NCBI GenBank assembly: GCA_037074615.1
Contig: CM073522.1
Location: forward strand, 29,138,962-29,202,961
Direction: 5' to 3'
Source: Leucaena leucocephala
Taxonomy: Eukaryota > Streptophyta > Magnoliopsida > Fabales > Fabaceae
DNA: 64,000 nucleotides
This document shows positions 35,561-46,422 of this stretch, one piece after another. The notes below the pieces were generated by a model that ran no database searches, was not told the DNA's origin, and saw nothing but the letters and a program-made list of their open reading frames with translations. The translations under genes were made by a program, and so were the position numbers. The first letter of the stretch is position 1. Every line of letters starts with the position of its first letter.

Positions 35561-38500
35561 ATGTAGCCGGTCCCAAACCCGGGTAAAGGAGGAGGGTTGT
35601 GTTAGTCCCCGACAGCCAACGTAAAAATTTGTCTAATCTTATGAACATGGACATACGAAGATATTGCGCTAATACTAGGTCGTTGCCCGTAAGTAACGCG
35701 CTGTATGGCTCGAGTACAATGAGAAGTGAGCAAGGGCCGCTGCATCGTCGCCCGGATGTAGTGTTAAATGAGCAAGGGCTACCGCTCTCTTACGGACGGA
35801 GGCGGCTAAAGAAGCTAGTTCAGGAGAGAAAGATTAGATTTGGCACTTGGAATATTGGGACTATGACTGGAAAAGCGTGGGAAGTGGTGGGCCAAATGGT
35901 AAAGCGAAAGATTAACATCTTGTGCCTTCAGGAAACTAAATGGGTTGGAGAAAAATCTCGGGAAATCAATGAGTTCAAATTTTAGTACACAGGTAAAACA
36001 GGTACGAGAAATGGTGTTGGTATCATTGTGGATAAAGAGTGGAAGACGAATGTGGTGGATGTGAAAAGGATTGATGACAGAATTATATCTTTAAGAATAA
36101 TTATTGGAAGGGATACAATCAACGTTATTAGTGCTTATGCACCTCAAGTGGGAACAGAAGCACACCTTAAGGAAAAGTTTTGGGAAGATTTGGAGGGGTT
36201 GATTCAGAGCATACCACTTACTGAGAAGATTTTTATTGGTGGAGACCTTAATAGTCATGTTGGTAAGGAGGCAGGGCAATATGCAGGGGCTCATGGTGGT
36301 TTTGGTTTTGGAGAGATTAATAATAAAGGACAATCTATTCTTGAGTTTTCCTTAACTTACAATCTTAAGATTGTCAACACGTGCTTTAAGAAGCGGGAGG
36401 AGCACTTGGTCACATACAAGAGTGGGGTCCACAGGTCACAGATTGATTTCTTTTTGGTAAGGAGTCATGACAGAAGATTTTGTACAAATTGTAAAGTGAT
36501 TCCAGGGGACGGGGTGACAACCCAGCATAGATTAATGGTCCTTGACGTACGTATTAAGTGTAGGAAGAAAAAACGCCAACATGTTTTAAACACAAGAGTC
36601 AAGTGGTGGCAGTTAAAGGGGGAGAAGAGGGAAACTTTTAAAAGAACTATGTTAAATGAAAGGGTTTGGGAGGCGCAGAAAAATGCTAATATCATGTGGA
36701 AGAAAATGGCTGAGAGGATCCAAATGGTTGCTAAAGTAATTTTGGGAGAATCTAAAGGTTTTGGTCGACGAGATAAGGAGACTTGGTGGTAGAATGAGGA
36801 CGTACAAGAGAAAGTTAAGAACAAGAGAGATTGTTTCAAAGCTATACACTTATGTAATAATACTGAAAATTGGGAAAAGTATCGTTTAGCTAAGAAGGAA
36901 ACTAAGAAGGCGGTGGGTGCAGCTCGTTTTAAAGCTTTTGAGGAATTTTATAAGGAGCTAGGGACAAAGTCGGGAGAACGAAAGATTTATAAGATTGCAA
37001 GAGATAGAGAAAGAAAATCGAGGGATTTGGATCAAGTACGATGTATTAAGGATGAAGAGGGTAAGGTTTTAGTTACAGATGGTGATATTAAAGAACGGTG
37101 GGAGACCTATTTTTACAAATTGTTTAATGACGAGGGAGGAGGGTCGAGTTATGAGCTCGGGGATTTAACACGAGAAGTTGAACCAAATTTAGCATTTTAC
37201 CGTAGGATCCGTGTTGACGAGGTTAAAGAGGCGCTTAAGAAAATGGAAAATAGTAAAGCTGTTGGACCTGACGGTATTCCTATTGAAGTTTGGAAGTGTT
37301 TAGGCGAAGTGGGGGTGGTGTGGCTTGCTAAACTATTTAATGTGATTTTAAGTTATAAGAAAATGCCTGATGACTGGAGGAAAAGTATTTTAGTTCCTAT
37401 TTACAAAAATAAATGGGATATTCAAAATTGTGCAAATTACAGAGGGATAAAGCTTATGAGTCACACTATGAAGTTGTGGGAAAAGGTAATTGAACACAGG
37501 TTGAGATTAGAGACTGATATTTCTGAGAAATAGTGTGGTTTTATGCCGGGTATGTCTACAATAGAGGCGATTTATTTATTAAGGGGGTTAATGGAAAGGT
37601 ACCGGACCAAAAGAAGAGACTTGCATATGGTCTTCATTGATTTAGAAAAAGCGTATGATCGAGTACCAAGGGAGGTGTTTTGGAAAGCTTTGGAAAAGAA
37701 AGGTGTGCGCATGGCATATATCAAGGCAATAAAAGATATGTATGAGGGGGTAACAACTACTGTAAGAACGTCTGGGGGCGAAACAAAGGATTTTCCCATA
37801 AGGATTGGTCTTCATCAGGGATCATCCTTAAGTCCTTATTTATTTAATCTAGTAGTGGATGTTCTAACCAAGCATATTCAAGAAGAAATCCCTAAGTGCA
37901 TGCTTTTTGCAGACGATATAGTTCTTGTGGCAGAGTCAAGAGAAGAGATTAATTTTAAACTTGAGTTATGGAGAAGTACTTTAGAGTCGAAGGGTTTTCG
38001 TCTGAGTAGAAGTAAGACTGAATATATGCATTGTAATTTTGATAAGAGGCAAGTTAGAAATAACTTGGAGGTCAAATTGGGAGATCAAGTTATTCCACAA
38101 ATAGATAAGTTCAAATATTTGGGATCAATTATACAGAAGGATGGTGAAATTTTGGAGGATGTTAATCATAGAATTCAAGCTGGGTGGTTTAAATGGAGAA
38201 ATGCTACTGGGGTTATATGTGATCGAAAAGTACCAGATAAATTAAAAGGAAAGTTTTATCGCACTGCTATAAGACCAGCAATGCTTTATGGAAGTGAATG
38301 TTGGGCTTTAAAAGGACAGTAAGAGCATAAAATTGGGGTAGCTGAGATGAGGATGTTGAGATGGATGTGTGGACATACAAGAAAAGATAAGATTCATAAT
38401 GAACAAATTCGGGGAAGAGTTGGAGTGGCATCTATTGAGGAGAAAATGGTAGAGAACCGTCTTAGGTGGTTTGGACACGTACAAAGAAGGCCAAGGGATG

Positions 38501-38712
38501 CACCAGTGAGGAGGGTGGATCAAATCGTATGGAGCCCGGTTAAAAGGAATAGAGGAAGGCCAAAGAAAACGCTCAACGAGGCCATTGAGCGGGATCTCCT
38601 GGTCAATAACTTAACCAAGGATTCAGTTTTTGATAGAGCACAATGGCGTCGTATGATCCATGTAGCCGACCCCATTTAATGGGATAAGGCTTTGTTGTTG
38701 TTGTTGTTGTTG
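35561..38712 (+). mobile_element. RTE-type LINE, full insertion, coding region broken by 4 stops
   Basis: A 3.15-kb non-LTR retrotransposon. A perfect 18-bp target-site duplication, TAGTCTTTATTATCATAA, flanks it at 35,543-35,560 and 38,713-38,730. The 3' end is a TTG repeat after CCCATTTAATGGGATAAGG. One frame from ATG 35,641 to the stop at 38,679 (about 1,013 codons) encodes an APE-type endonuclease (FGTWNIGTM, LCLQETKWVG, SAYAPQVG, GGDLNSHVG, SQIDFFLV) and a reverse transcriptase (KAVGPDGIP, FIDLEKAYDRVP, LHQGSSLSPYLF, MLFADDIVLVAE), then a conserved C-terminal region (RLRWFGHVQRRP). It is interrupted only by stops at 35,983, 36,790, 37,531 and 38,320, with no frameshift. Inserted 250 bp past the stop of the split-barrel gene. 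Confidence 0.93.
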
Positions 38713-38730
38713 TAGTCTTTATTATCATAA

Positions 38731-39534
38731 GATAAACATAAACGGGATCCTTCTTGAAAAATTATGATACAACTCAAGATCTTGTTTTAAGTACCATGGG
38801 AGTGTGGCTGGTAAAAAAAGTCTCATGGGAGTGGTCCCAAAAAGAAAACATTGCTCGACAAGCCACTCCGAATCCGAGTTCCTCTCGTTATCCCATTGGA
38901 GCAAAAAGGGTCAATACCCATTAGAAAAAACAAGTCGATCCTTAAACCCTAAACTAATTTCCCCCTTTTTGCCATAATTTATTTGAAATACTTTCATCCT
39001 TTTTCTACCATATTTTTGCTTGTTGGTGTTTCTAACTAAATTTAATAATTTAATAATAATGCAAGACCCATTATATTTCTTAAACTCTACATATTACGCA
39101 AACCCTCGTTTAGTTTTAAATGGAGAGACAGATTAGCATTCAACTGGTGACGAGTGATGAAACGAATTGAAACACTTATAAATGGCGAAACGCATGAATT
39201 GCATGCTATAAGATAACCTGCAAGGACAATGGCAGTGGTGAAAACATAAATGATACAACCACCCCTTTAGCGCGCACATAAAAAATCTGAAATCCCAAAT
39301 TTGCAAGTAATTTTTGCGAGGTTAATTGGTATAATACCGGAAAAAGCAAACATAATATGGCACAGAATGCTCTTGTATTAATAATCGCTCATAATCAAAG
39401 TCTTTCAGCTGTTCAATGAAGTAAACAGCATCGACAAAAAAAAAAAAAAAAAGACCTAATAATTGGGAACAACCCAATGCACCTATATACTACTCGGCCC
39501 AAAAAAAGGAACCACCAACACCATAACCAACCAC
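38731..39534. other. Intergenic, 3' flank of HSC70
   Basis: Sequence between the LINE and the HSC70 stop. The part from about 39,240 is probably the HSC70 3' UTR on the minus strand. No gene seen. Confidence 0.5.
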
Positions 39535-42048
39535 TTAATCGACCTCCTCAATTTTGGGGCCAGCGCCAGCGCCAGCGCCAGCACCAGCACCAGCACCAGC
39601 AGCACCAGATGGGCGAGCTTCATCATCATCCATGCCATCACCGGCATCAGCATCACCTTGGTACATCTTGGCGATAATTGGATTGCAGATGCTCTCCAGT
39701 TCCTTCATTTTGTCTTCAAATTCATCCGCTTCGGCCAGCTGGTTGGAGTCTAGCCATTGAATGGCCTGCTCAATTGCATCCTCAATCTTCTTCTTGTCAT
39801 CTGCGGACAACTTTGAGCTGATCTTCTCGTCTTTGATGGTGTTCCTCATGTTGTAGGAATAGTTCTCCAAGGCGTTCTTGGCTTCAACCTTCTTCTTGTG
39901 CTCCTCATCTTCTGCCTTGTATTTCTCTGCTTCCTGAACCATCTTCTCTATTTCCTCCTTCGAGAGTCTTCCTTTGTCGTTGGTAATGGTGATCTTGTTC
40001 TTCTGTCCGGTGGTTTTGTCCTCAGCAGAGACATTCAAGATACCGTTGGCATCAATGTCAAAGCAAACAGTGATTTGTGGAACACCCCTTGGAGCTGGAG
40101 GAATCCCTGAGAGCTCAAACTTGCCCAACAAGTTGTTGTCTCTGGTTCTTGTTCTCTCACCCTCGTAGACTTGAATCAAGACACCTGGTTGGTTATCTGA
40201 ATAGGTGGAGAAAACTTGCTCCTTCTTGGTAGGAATGGTGGTATTCCTGGGAATCAATACAGTCATAACTCCTCCGGCAGTCTCCAACCCCAAGGAGAGC
40301 GGAGTGACGTCAAGCAGCAACAGGTCTTGAACCTTCTCATTACCTTCACCGCTCAAGATAGCAGCCTGGACGGCGGCACCGTAGGCAACGGCTTCATCAG
40401 GATTAATGCTCTTGCAGAGATCCTTGCCGTTGAAGAAATCCTGCAATAACTGCTGCACCTTGGGAATTCTAGTAGAACCACCAACAAGGACCGCATCGTG
40501 AATGGTGCTCTTGTCCATTTTAGCATCTCTGAGACACTTCTCAACAGGCTCCATACACTTCCTAAAGAGGTCCATGTTTAATTCCTCAAATCTGGCACGG
40601 GTAATTGTTGAGTAAAAGTCAATACCCTCAAACAAAGAATCAATCTCAATTGTAGTCTGAGCAGTGGAAGAGAGTGTCCTCTTCGCCCTCTCACAGGCGG
40701 TTCTCAACCTCCTGAGGGCTCTTGGGTTTCCACTGATGTCCTTCTTGTTCTTCCTCTTGAACTCTTGAACAAAGTGGTTCACCATTCTGTTATCAAAGTC
40801 CTCTCCTCCTAGGTGAGTGTCTCCAGCAGTGGCCTTAACTTCAAAGATACCCTCTTCAATGGTGAGGAGAGAGACATCAAAAGTACCACCCCCGAGGTCA
40901 AAGATCAGAACATTCTTCTCGCCAGAACTGGTAGCTTTCTTGTCAAGCCCATAAGCAATAGCTGCTGCGGTAGGCTCATTTATAATACGCATAACATTCA
41001 GTCCAGCAATAACACCAGCATCCTTGGTAGCTTGACGCTGTGAGTCATTGAAGTAAGCCGGGACAGTGACAACTGCGTTCTTGATCGTTAACCCAAGGTA
41101 GGCCTCTGCAATCTCACGCATCTTGATCAAAACCATGGATGAGATTTCCTCAGCAGCAAATTGCTTCTCCTCACCCTTGTAATTAACAACAATCATTGGT
41201 TTCTCACCGGGACCCGAAACAACCTTGAATGGCCACAACTTAATATCACTCTGCACGGAAGGGTCACTGATTCTCCTACCGATCAACCTCTTGGCATCTG
41301 CAAGTTAAAATTACCATGGTTACTATCATACCATAAAAAGAAAAAAAAAACTACCACATTAGATTAGAAACTATACAAAAGCAACAATTTAAATTATCTC
41401 GATTTGGATAAGATCAGCAAAACTTGAAAACTGAAATGTACTGTGAAAGGCTATTCAACAAAGATTCAGGGCACAATCGAATACGAATAAGACAGGTAAA
41501 CATCTTAACCAAAATTCAGACATAACAATCAAATAAGAGAGAAGAAAATCATCCAGATATATACAAAAAACAATGTAAGAACGTACGTAAAACTGATATA
41601 CAGAATGATACAACACAAATCAAGCAGAGCAGTATGAGGAAACAACGAGCTCATATATTAAGAAAGCAGATACAAAATAAACATAAAAACCCAAATAATG
41701 AACGACAACAAAGATTAAGTACATATCGGTTGCCAAAAACGAAACAATGGACTCGTACACGAAGGCAGAAGATCCAAAATAAACATGAAAAGCGAAGAAC
41801 AAGAACAACCACAAGATTGAGTACAGATTGTTACCAAAAACGGTGTTGATCGGGTTCATGGCGACCTGGTTCTTTGCGGCATCTCCGATCAACCTCTCGG
41901 TATCGGTAAAAGCAACATATGACGGCGTCGTACGGTTTCCTTGGTCGTTGGCAATAATCTCGACACGATCGTGCTGCCATACTCCGACGCAAGAGTATGT
42001 TGTACCGAGATCTATTCCGATCGCCGGTCCTTCGCCCTTTCCGGCCAT
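39535..42048 (-). CDS. HSC70: Cytosolic heat-shock cognate 70 kDa protein
   Basis: Two exons on the minus strand: 41835-42048 and 39535-41297, joined in phase 1 within the codon after NPINTVF, the conserved intron position of plant cytosolic HSP70 genes; 658 residues. It is an ATP-driven chaperone that binds exposed hydrophobic segments with J-domain partners. Family signatures: IGIDLGTTYSCVGVW, IFDLGGGTFDVSLL and VLVGGSTRIPKVQQLL in the nucleotide-binding domain, the linker DVTPLSLGLETAGG, and the C-terminal EEVD that docks TPR co-chaperones. Unusual: an alternating Gly-Ala tract (GAGAGAGAGAGAGP) just before KIEEVD, which explains the slightly greater length. The promoter has TATA, heat-shock and CCAAT motifs, so heat induction is likely. 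Confidence 0.97.
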
Positions 42049-42157
42049 CCTTTAACTAAGAACAAATGCTATACGAAAACTAGGGTTGTAGAGAAAGAAG
42101 AGAGACAGAATAAGAGGCTGTGAATGAGTTAGCAGGCGACGAGGGAGGGAAGGGCAC

Positions 42158-42164
42158 ATATATA
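42158..42164 (-). promoter_or_regulatory. TATA box of HSC70
   Basis: TATATAT on the minus strand, about 110 bp upstream of the HSC70 ATG, in an otherwise GC-moderate context. Confidence 0.75.
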
Positions 42165-42183
42165 GGTTTAAGAAGGATGGTGT

Positions 42184-42202
42184 CTAGAATGTTCGAATGA
42201 AC
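42184..42202 (-). promoter_or_regulatory. Heat-shock element, proximal
   Basis: CTAGAATGTTCGAATGAAC contains the inverted pair AGAAT-GTTCG (nGAAnnTTCn) and a further GAA two bases out of register. It lies about 20 bp upstream of the TATA box, the usual place for an HSE. Confidence 0.75.
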
Positions 42203-42301
42203 GTTAAAAATTATAAGCCGTTCAGAAAAGTGCGAAGGATGGACGGCTGTGATTTGTTTTTGAAAGCTGAGAGTAGAACATTTCAGGTTTGCTTCCTACA
42301 C

Positions 42302-42311
42302 AGAAGGTTCG
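42302..42311 (-). promoter_or_regulatory. Heat-shock element, distal
   Basis: AGAAGGTTCG is a perfect nGAAnnTTCn pair, about 140 bp upstream of the TATA box. Confidence 0.6.
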
Positions 42312-42345
42312 GATTTTGAAACGGCGAGGTCGGTTACGCGCTCCT

Positions 42346-42350
42346 ATTGG
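42346..42350 (-). promoter_or_regulatory. CCAAT box of HSC70
   Basis: AACCAATAGG on the minus strand, about 180 bp upstream of the TATA box. CCAAT boxes commonly cooperate with HSEs in plant heat-shock promoters. Confidence 0.5.
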
Positions 42351-42419
42351 TTAGCTTAATGTGTGAACTAGAGGCGTAGTTGGTCTTATGGTCATTTTCA
42401 GGAACCTTTTTCCCCTTTT

Positions 42420-43440
42420 CATAATCACTTTTAAGAACTTTTATCGTGTTTATATTTATTTAGTTTTTTTAAATGATAAAAATTTGCAAAAGGGTATATA
42501 TACATATATTTCTGTTTTCTTAAATTATCATAAAATTTAAAATTCACGAAATAATAATTTTTTAAAATATTTTAGAAAAAATTATTATTATTTAAATAAC
42601 AATTAGTATAAATATTTTTAAAGTATTTTAGAAAAAATATTTAAACACTACTAGTATGAATATTTAAACATCAAATTTATACATAATTATTATTTATGAA
42701 TTATAGATAGTATAATTTATAAATTTATTATGGAAACAAGTATAATTTATTTTTTATAATGTAAACTAAAGTTCTAGTGTAAAATAGTAGTTTGTACGAG
42801 CTTTTCTATGGGATAAGTGTATGACTGTATATAACTGATCATCTTCAGTTATATACATACAAATATATATATATGACTTGCTTACTACCTTTCTCATTCC
42901 TCTTAATTTTTTTGTACAAAAAGATTAAAAAAATTAAATAGACTACTTAATTATAGTATATGCTATATAATCTCTTTAAAATAAGTTATTTATAAATTAA
43001 ATAAATTAATTTGATAAAAAAAATAAATATAAATACTCTAAAGATATTCATTTAGCTTCCTCAATTTTACAGGAAAAAAAAATCAATAGTCTTATAATTA
43101 GGATCAGAGGAAGTACATTTTAAATAAAATACTCCTTCGATTTTTAATGTAAAATCTATCTAACTAATTTGATTAGATTAAAAAAATTATTAAATTAATT
43201 AATACAACATATTTTTTTAAAACACATTGATCATCTTCCTTAATTCTTTTTCTTATTCTCTTAATTGAATATTGTTTAAGAAATATTAATAAAGATACTT
43301 TAAAAAATTAATAAATATAAAAATAAATATTATATTTATTATTAAAATACATTTTTTAATATTAGATTGTATATAAAAAACTAGAGAAGTATTGTGTATT
43401 ATTTTAGGGAAATAAAAAAGAAGAGAGGGAAGTGGAATAT
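42420..43440. other. AT-rich intergenic DNA
   Basis: Beyond the HSC70 promoter nothing is recognised; strongly AT-rich. Confidence 0.5.
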
Positions 43441-43446
43441 TACGGA

Positions 43447-43909
43447 ATAACTGCAGCGGCCTTGATCTGTGGATGGCACTGAAGCAAGTTTTCCAGCTCC
43501 GCAGGAGCCACCTGCAATAATGTCGTCCAATATCAGACTTCAATTATAATAAGGATCAGAGTGATATTATTTATGAATCTTGTTATTTCTAATCAAGGAT
43601 GTTGAATTGAATAATGAAATTACCTAATAGCCCCGTATTCGATCAATTGTTTAAATCTATCAACAACGTAAAGGTAGCCTTGGTGTTCAAAATGGCACAA
43701 ATCTCCTGTCCTCAAACGAAAAAAAATAAGAAATCAAGTGAGTTAAATCTAAGAGACTCATCAGTGCTAAAACATACTCATGGGTTCAAAAAACTTTTAT
43801 AAAATTATTTACAAATTTTTTACTAATAATATCTTTATATTAATAATAAAATTTAGACTCATAAATATACAATATATATAATAAAAAATATATAACTTGA
43901 AATAAAGAT

Positions 43910-43958
<49 letters not shown>

Positions 43959-44036
43959 ACCTTTCATTATGGAAGGTCCTCGAAGTTCGCCTTGTTGGCC
44001 AGGAGACATGGCTAGTGTGGGTTCACACTTTCGGCT
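43447..44036 (-). pseudogene. 4-coumarate:CoA-ligase-like, C-terminal exon relics
   Basis: Three minus-strand exon-like pieces in the correct N-to-C order of an acyl-activating (4CL-like) enzyme. About 43,960-44,036: TLAMSPGQQGELRGPSIMKG (family PGxxGELWxRGPxxMKGY; the residues between EL and RGP are lost), ending at a GTATAC donor. About 43,620-43,715: LRTGDLCHFEHQGYLYVVDR then FKQLIEYGAIR (family LKTGDLxxxDxxGYLFIVDRLKELIKYKGYQ; the codons before the donor are damaged). 43,447-43,510: VAPAELENLLQCHPQIKAAAVIP then a stop after a CAG acceptor, far short of the real C-terminus. No catalytic lysine region follows, so it is non-functional. Confidence 0.85.
43912..43946. repeat. (AT)n microsatellite in the 4CL-like relic intron
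   Basis: About 17 AT units followed by GTAT repeats, just 3' of the donor of the first relic exon. Confidence 0.85.
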
Positions 44037-44805
44037 TAAACACCATCAATTAACTTTTCTATTCATTCATGTGATAATGATAGTTAACATATATATATAT
44101 ATAATAAAAAATAAATTTATATTTTATAAAATTGTGAGTTTAATTTTTATTGTTGTCGTAAAGACTCTTTTAATAGATAATCTCATAAATTTTTTATAAG
44201 CGATCTCGTAAATATTTTATAAATATTCTTTAAGTCCTGAGACTATGTCCTAATTTTAGTGAAAGATAGGTATCTAAATTTACTTAAATTTTTTTTTTGT
44301 ACCAATACAAAAAAACCTTCCCTGTTGTTCCTATTTTATTGGCCTCTACTTCTATCGTTTGACAGATCGATGCCGTTGTTTCTGTTAACCCATAACCCTA
44401 CATTTTTACAATTTATATAACTTTAGAGATATTAAAATTAAAAAAAAAACAATTCCATTTAGTTCAATTGGTCTGTAATTTGTTGTATACTCGCCTTGGT
44501 GAAATACAAAATTTATTTTTTAAATTACTGTAAGATATCAAATTATGTCCAAAATTCTTCGGAGCTATCGAGACTTCCTCTTTATTTATAGCAGTAGATT
44601 TGTGACTGCTAAGTGCTAAGTACTTGTCCAAATTCATGATTTTTTTTTTTTGAATTATTTAATTAATATTCATATTAAATAAACAAAACGACAAGTTCTG
44701 AAATAAACGATTTTTTATCATAGACAAGGAAGAATCTAACATAGTAAAAGACATTCAATTAAAATAATATTATAGCATAAAAAAATTGGTTAGAAAATTA
44801 TTGTT

Positions 44806-44982
44806 TTTTTTTCCCACCCGGTTCACCGGAGCTTTGCCCCGACTACATCCGGATCCGACCCGCGTCGCGCACCTGGCTGTGGTGGGTGAGTCTCCCAACG
44901 GGGATTTTCTGCATTCGCCAAGGCTCGAACTCGAGACCTCACTTAAGCGATACCGAGCTGCTTACCACTCGGACCAACCCCC
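44806..44982 (-). mobile_element. tRNA-derived SINE, family A, copy 3
   Basis: Least diverged-looking copy. Minus strand: GGTTGGTCCGAGTGGTAAGC (box A) and GAGTTCGAGCC (box B), with an A-tail. A perfect 17-bp target-site duplication, GTTAGAAAATTATTGTT, at 44,789-44,805 and 44,983-44,999. Confidence 0.93.
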
Positions 44983-44999
44983 GTTAGAAAATTATTGTT

Positions 45000-46422
45000 A
45001 ATTACATATAAACCCCCTAATTGGTGTTTATAACGGAAGAGACTAAATAGATATTAATAAAAATATACTATTATATTTTTTTAAAAAATATGAATGATGT
45101 TTTATTAAACTCAAAATGATTATATGAACATTAATTTATAAAATGTTTAAGGAATAATATAATTCATTTTGAAGCAAGTAGTGTAGCTGGCTGTTCAGTT
45201 TACCCAATGCCAACAAGACAGTATATAGGACCGCAGGTAATCAAATAGAATTATAGGACCACACAAATTACACATTAATTATTTTCTATAGGAGGAAATG
45301 TCTGAATGGTTAGTTGGAAAATTGAAATTACATGTTTCACGTGCTACTTACTTTTATGTTTTGTAATTTTGGTACCCTTGAAAGCAACTGAGGGACCGGT
45401 ATTCAACAAGGCAGGGCATTGGTGTTTATGATGAATCTTTGTCATTGGAGTCTAAGAGGCATGGTGGTTTTATGTTGGGAGAAAGAAATTTAGCCAACGC
45501 TGACTTAAAGCTTGTGAATTTTTTTAGGATAGATAAAACGAATGCCAACAGAAAATATCTGGAATATTGCAGATTTAGTAACCCCCAGTCCACCACCTAA
45601 AAATCTCTTGCGGTTACATTTTGAATTCACATTAGTGTGATAATGATATCTTAACCCCTCACCCCCGCAACAGACACACAATATGTGTACTTTGAACGCT
45701 TTAACCCACTCTTTACTATATTATATTGCATTCAGGAGAAAGCATCACATAGAATAGAAGTATTTAAAGAAAGATTAATTTTATTATAATTAAATTCCTA
45801 AATTTTAAATTTTAAGACGATACATCTCAAACTTTATAGTTTTAACTTAATTATAATTTAAATTTTAAATTTTTATTCAATACAACTTAGTTTTTAAACT
45901 TTAATTCGATACAAGTCAATCCTATCATTTAACCATTTAAAATAATAGTCTATATATTTTAAAAAACAAAATTATATATTTAATAAAATTTAGGAACTAA
46001 AATTTTAAATAATTTAAACTATCAAAGCTTTGTAGTGACAATTCATAAACTAAGTTATTACTAAGTTAAAATTAGATATTGAGTTGCACCAAGTTTAGGG
46101 ACAACTGAGTTAAAATTATAGTCAACCAAAAAATTGATTTTCCCAATTATTTATATCTACTTTCTCTATTCCTCTGTACATTTAACAGCTAGAGTATCCA
46201 TATCCGATAGGACTTGCATAAATGGCCAAAAAAATGAAGTAAACAAAATTGCAGAGGGTCGAGTATAGAAATTTAACACCAACCCAGACTATTAGCGAAT
46301 CAAGAAGGTATAAACCACAGATACACTTACATTTCACAGCCAGAATATAAAATCCACTTCCCTACTCATGATAAAATGGCCATCATTTTAGAACCTTGTG
46401 TATAAAAAAGGGAAGCTTTGCC
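45000..46422. other. Intergenic; 3' flank of CSN3
   Basis: AT-rich, no gene seen. The last about 230 bp probably hold the CSN3 3' UTR. Confidence 0.5.

Noticed and set aside
36091..38523. Several minus-strand frames of 65-124 codons
   Set aside because: Antisense shadows of the LINE coding region; they recur at equivalent places in the second LINE (53,769-56,200).
39477..39753. Plus-strand frames rich in Gln/His or Ala/Ser/Thr over the HSC70 3' end
   Set aside because: They are the reverse complement of the HSC70 Gly-Ala tract and acidic tail; the minus-strand gene explains the sequence.
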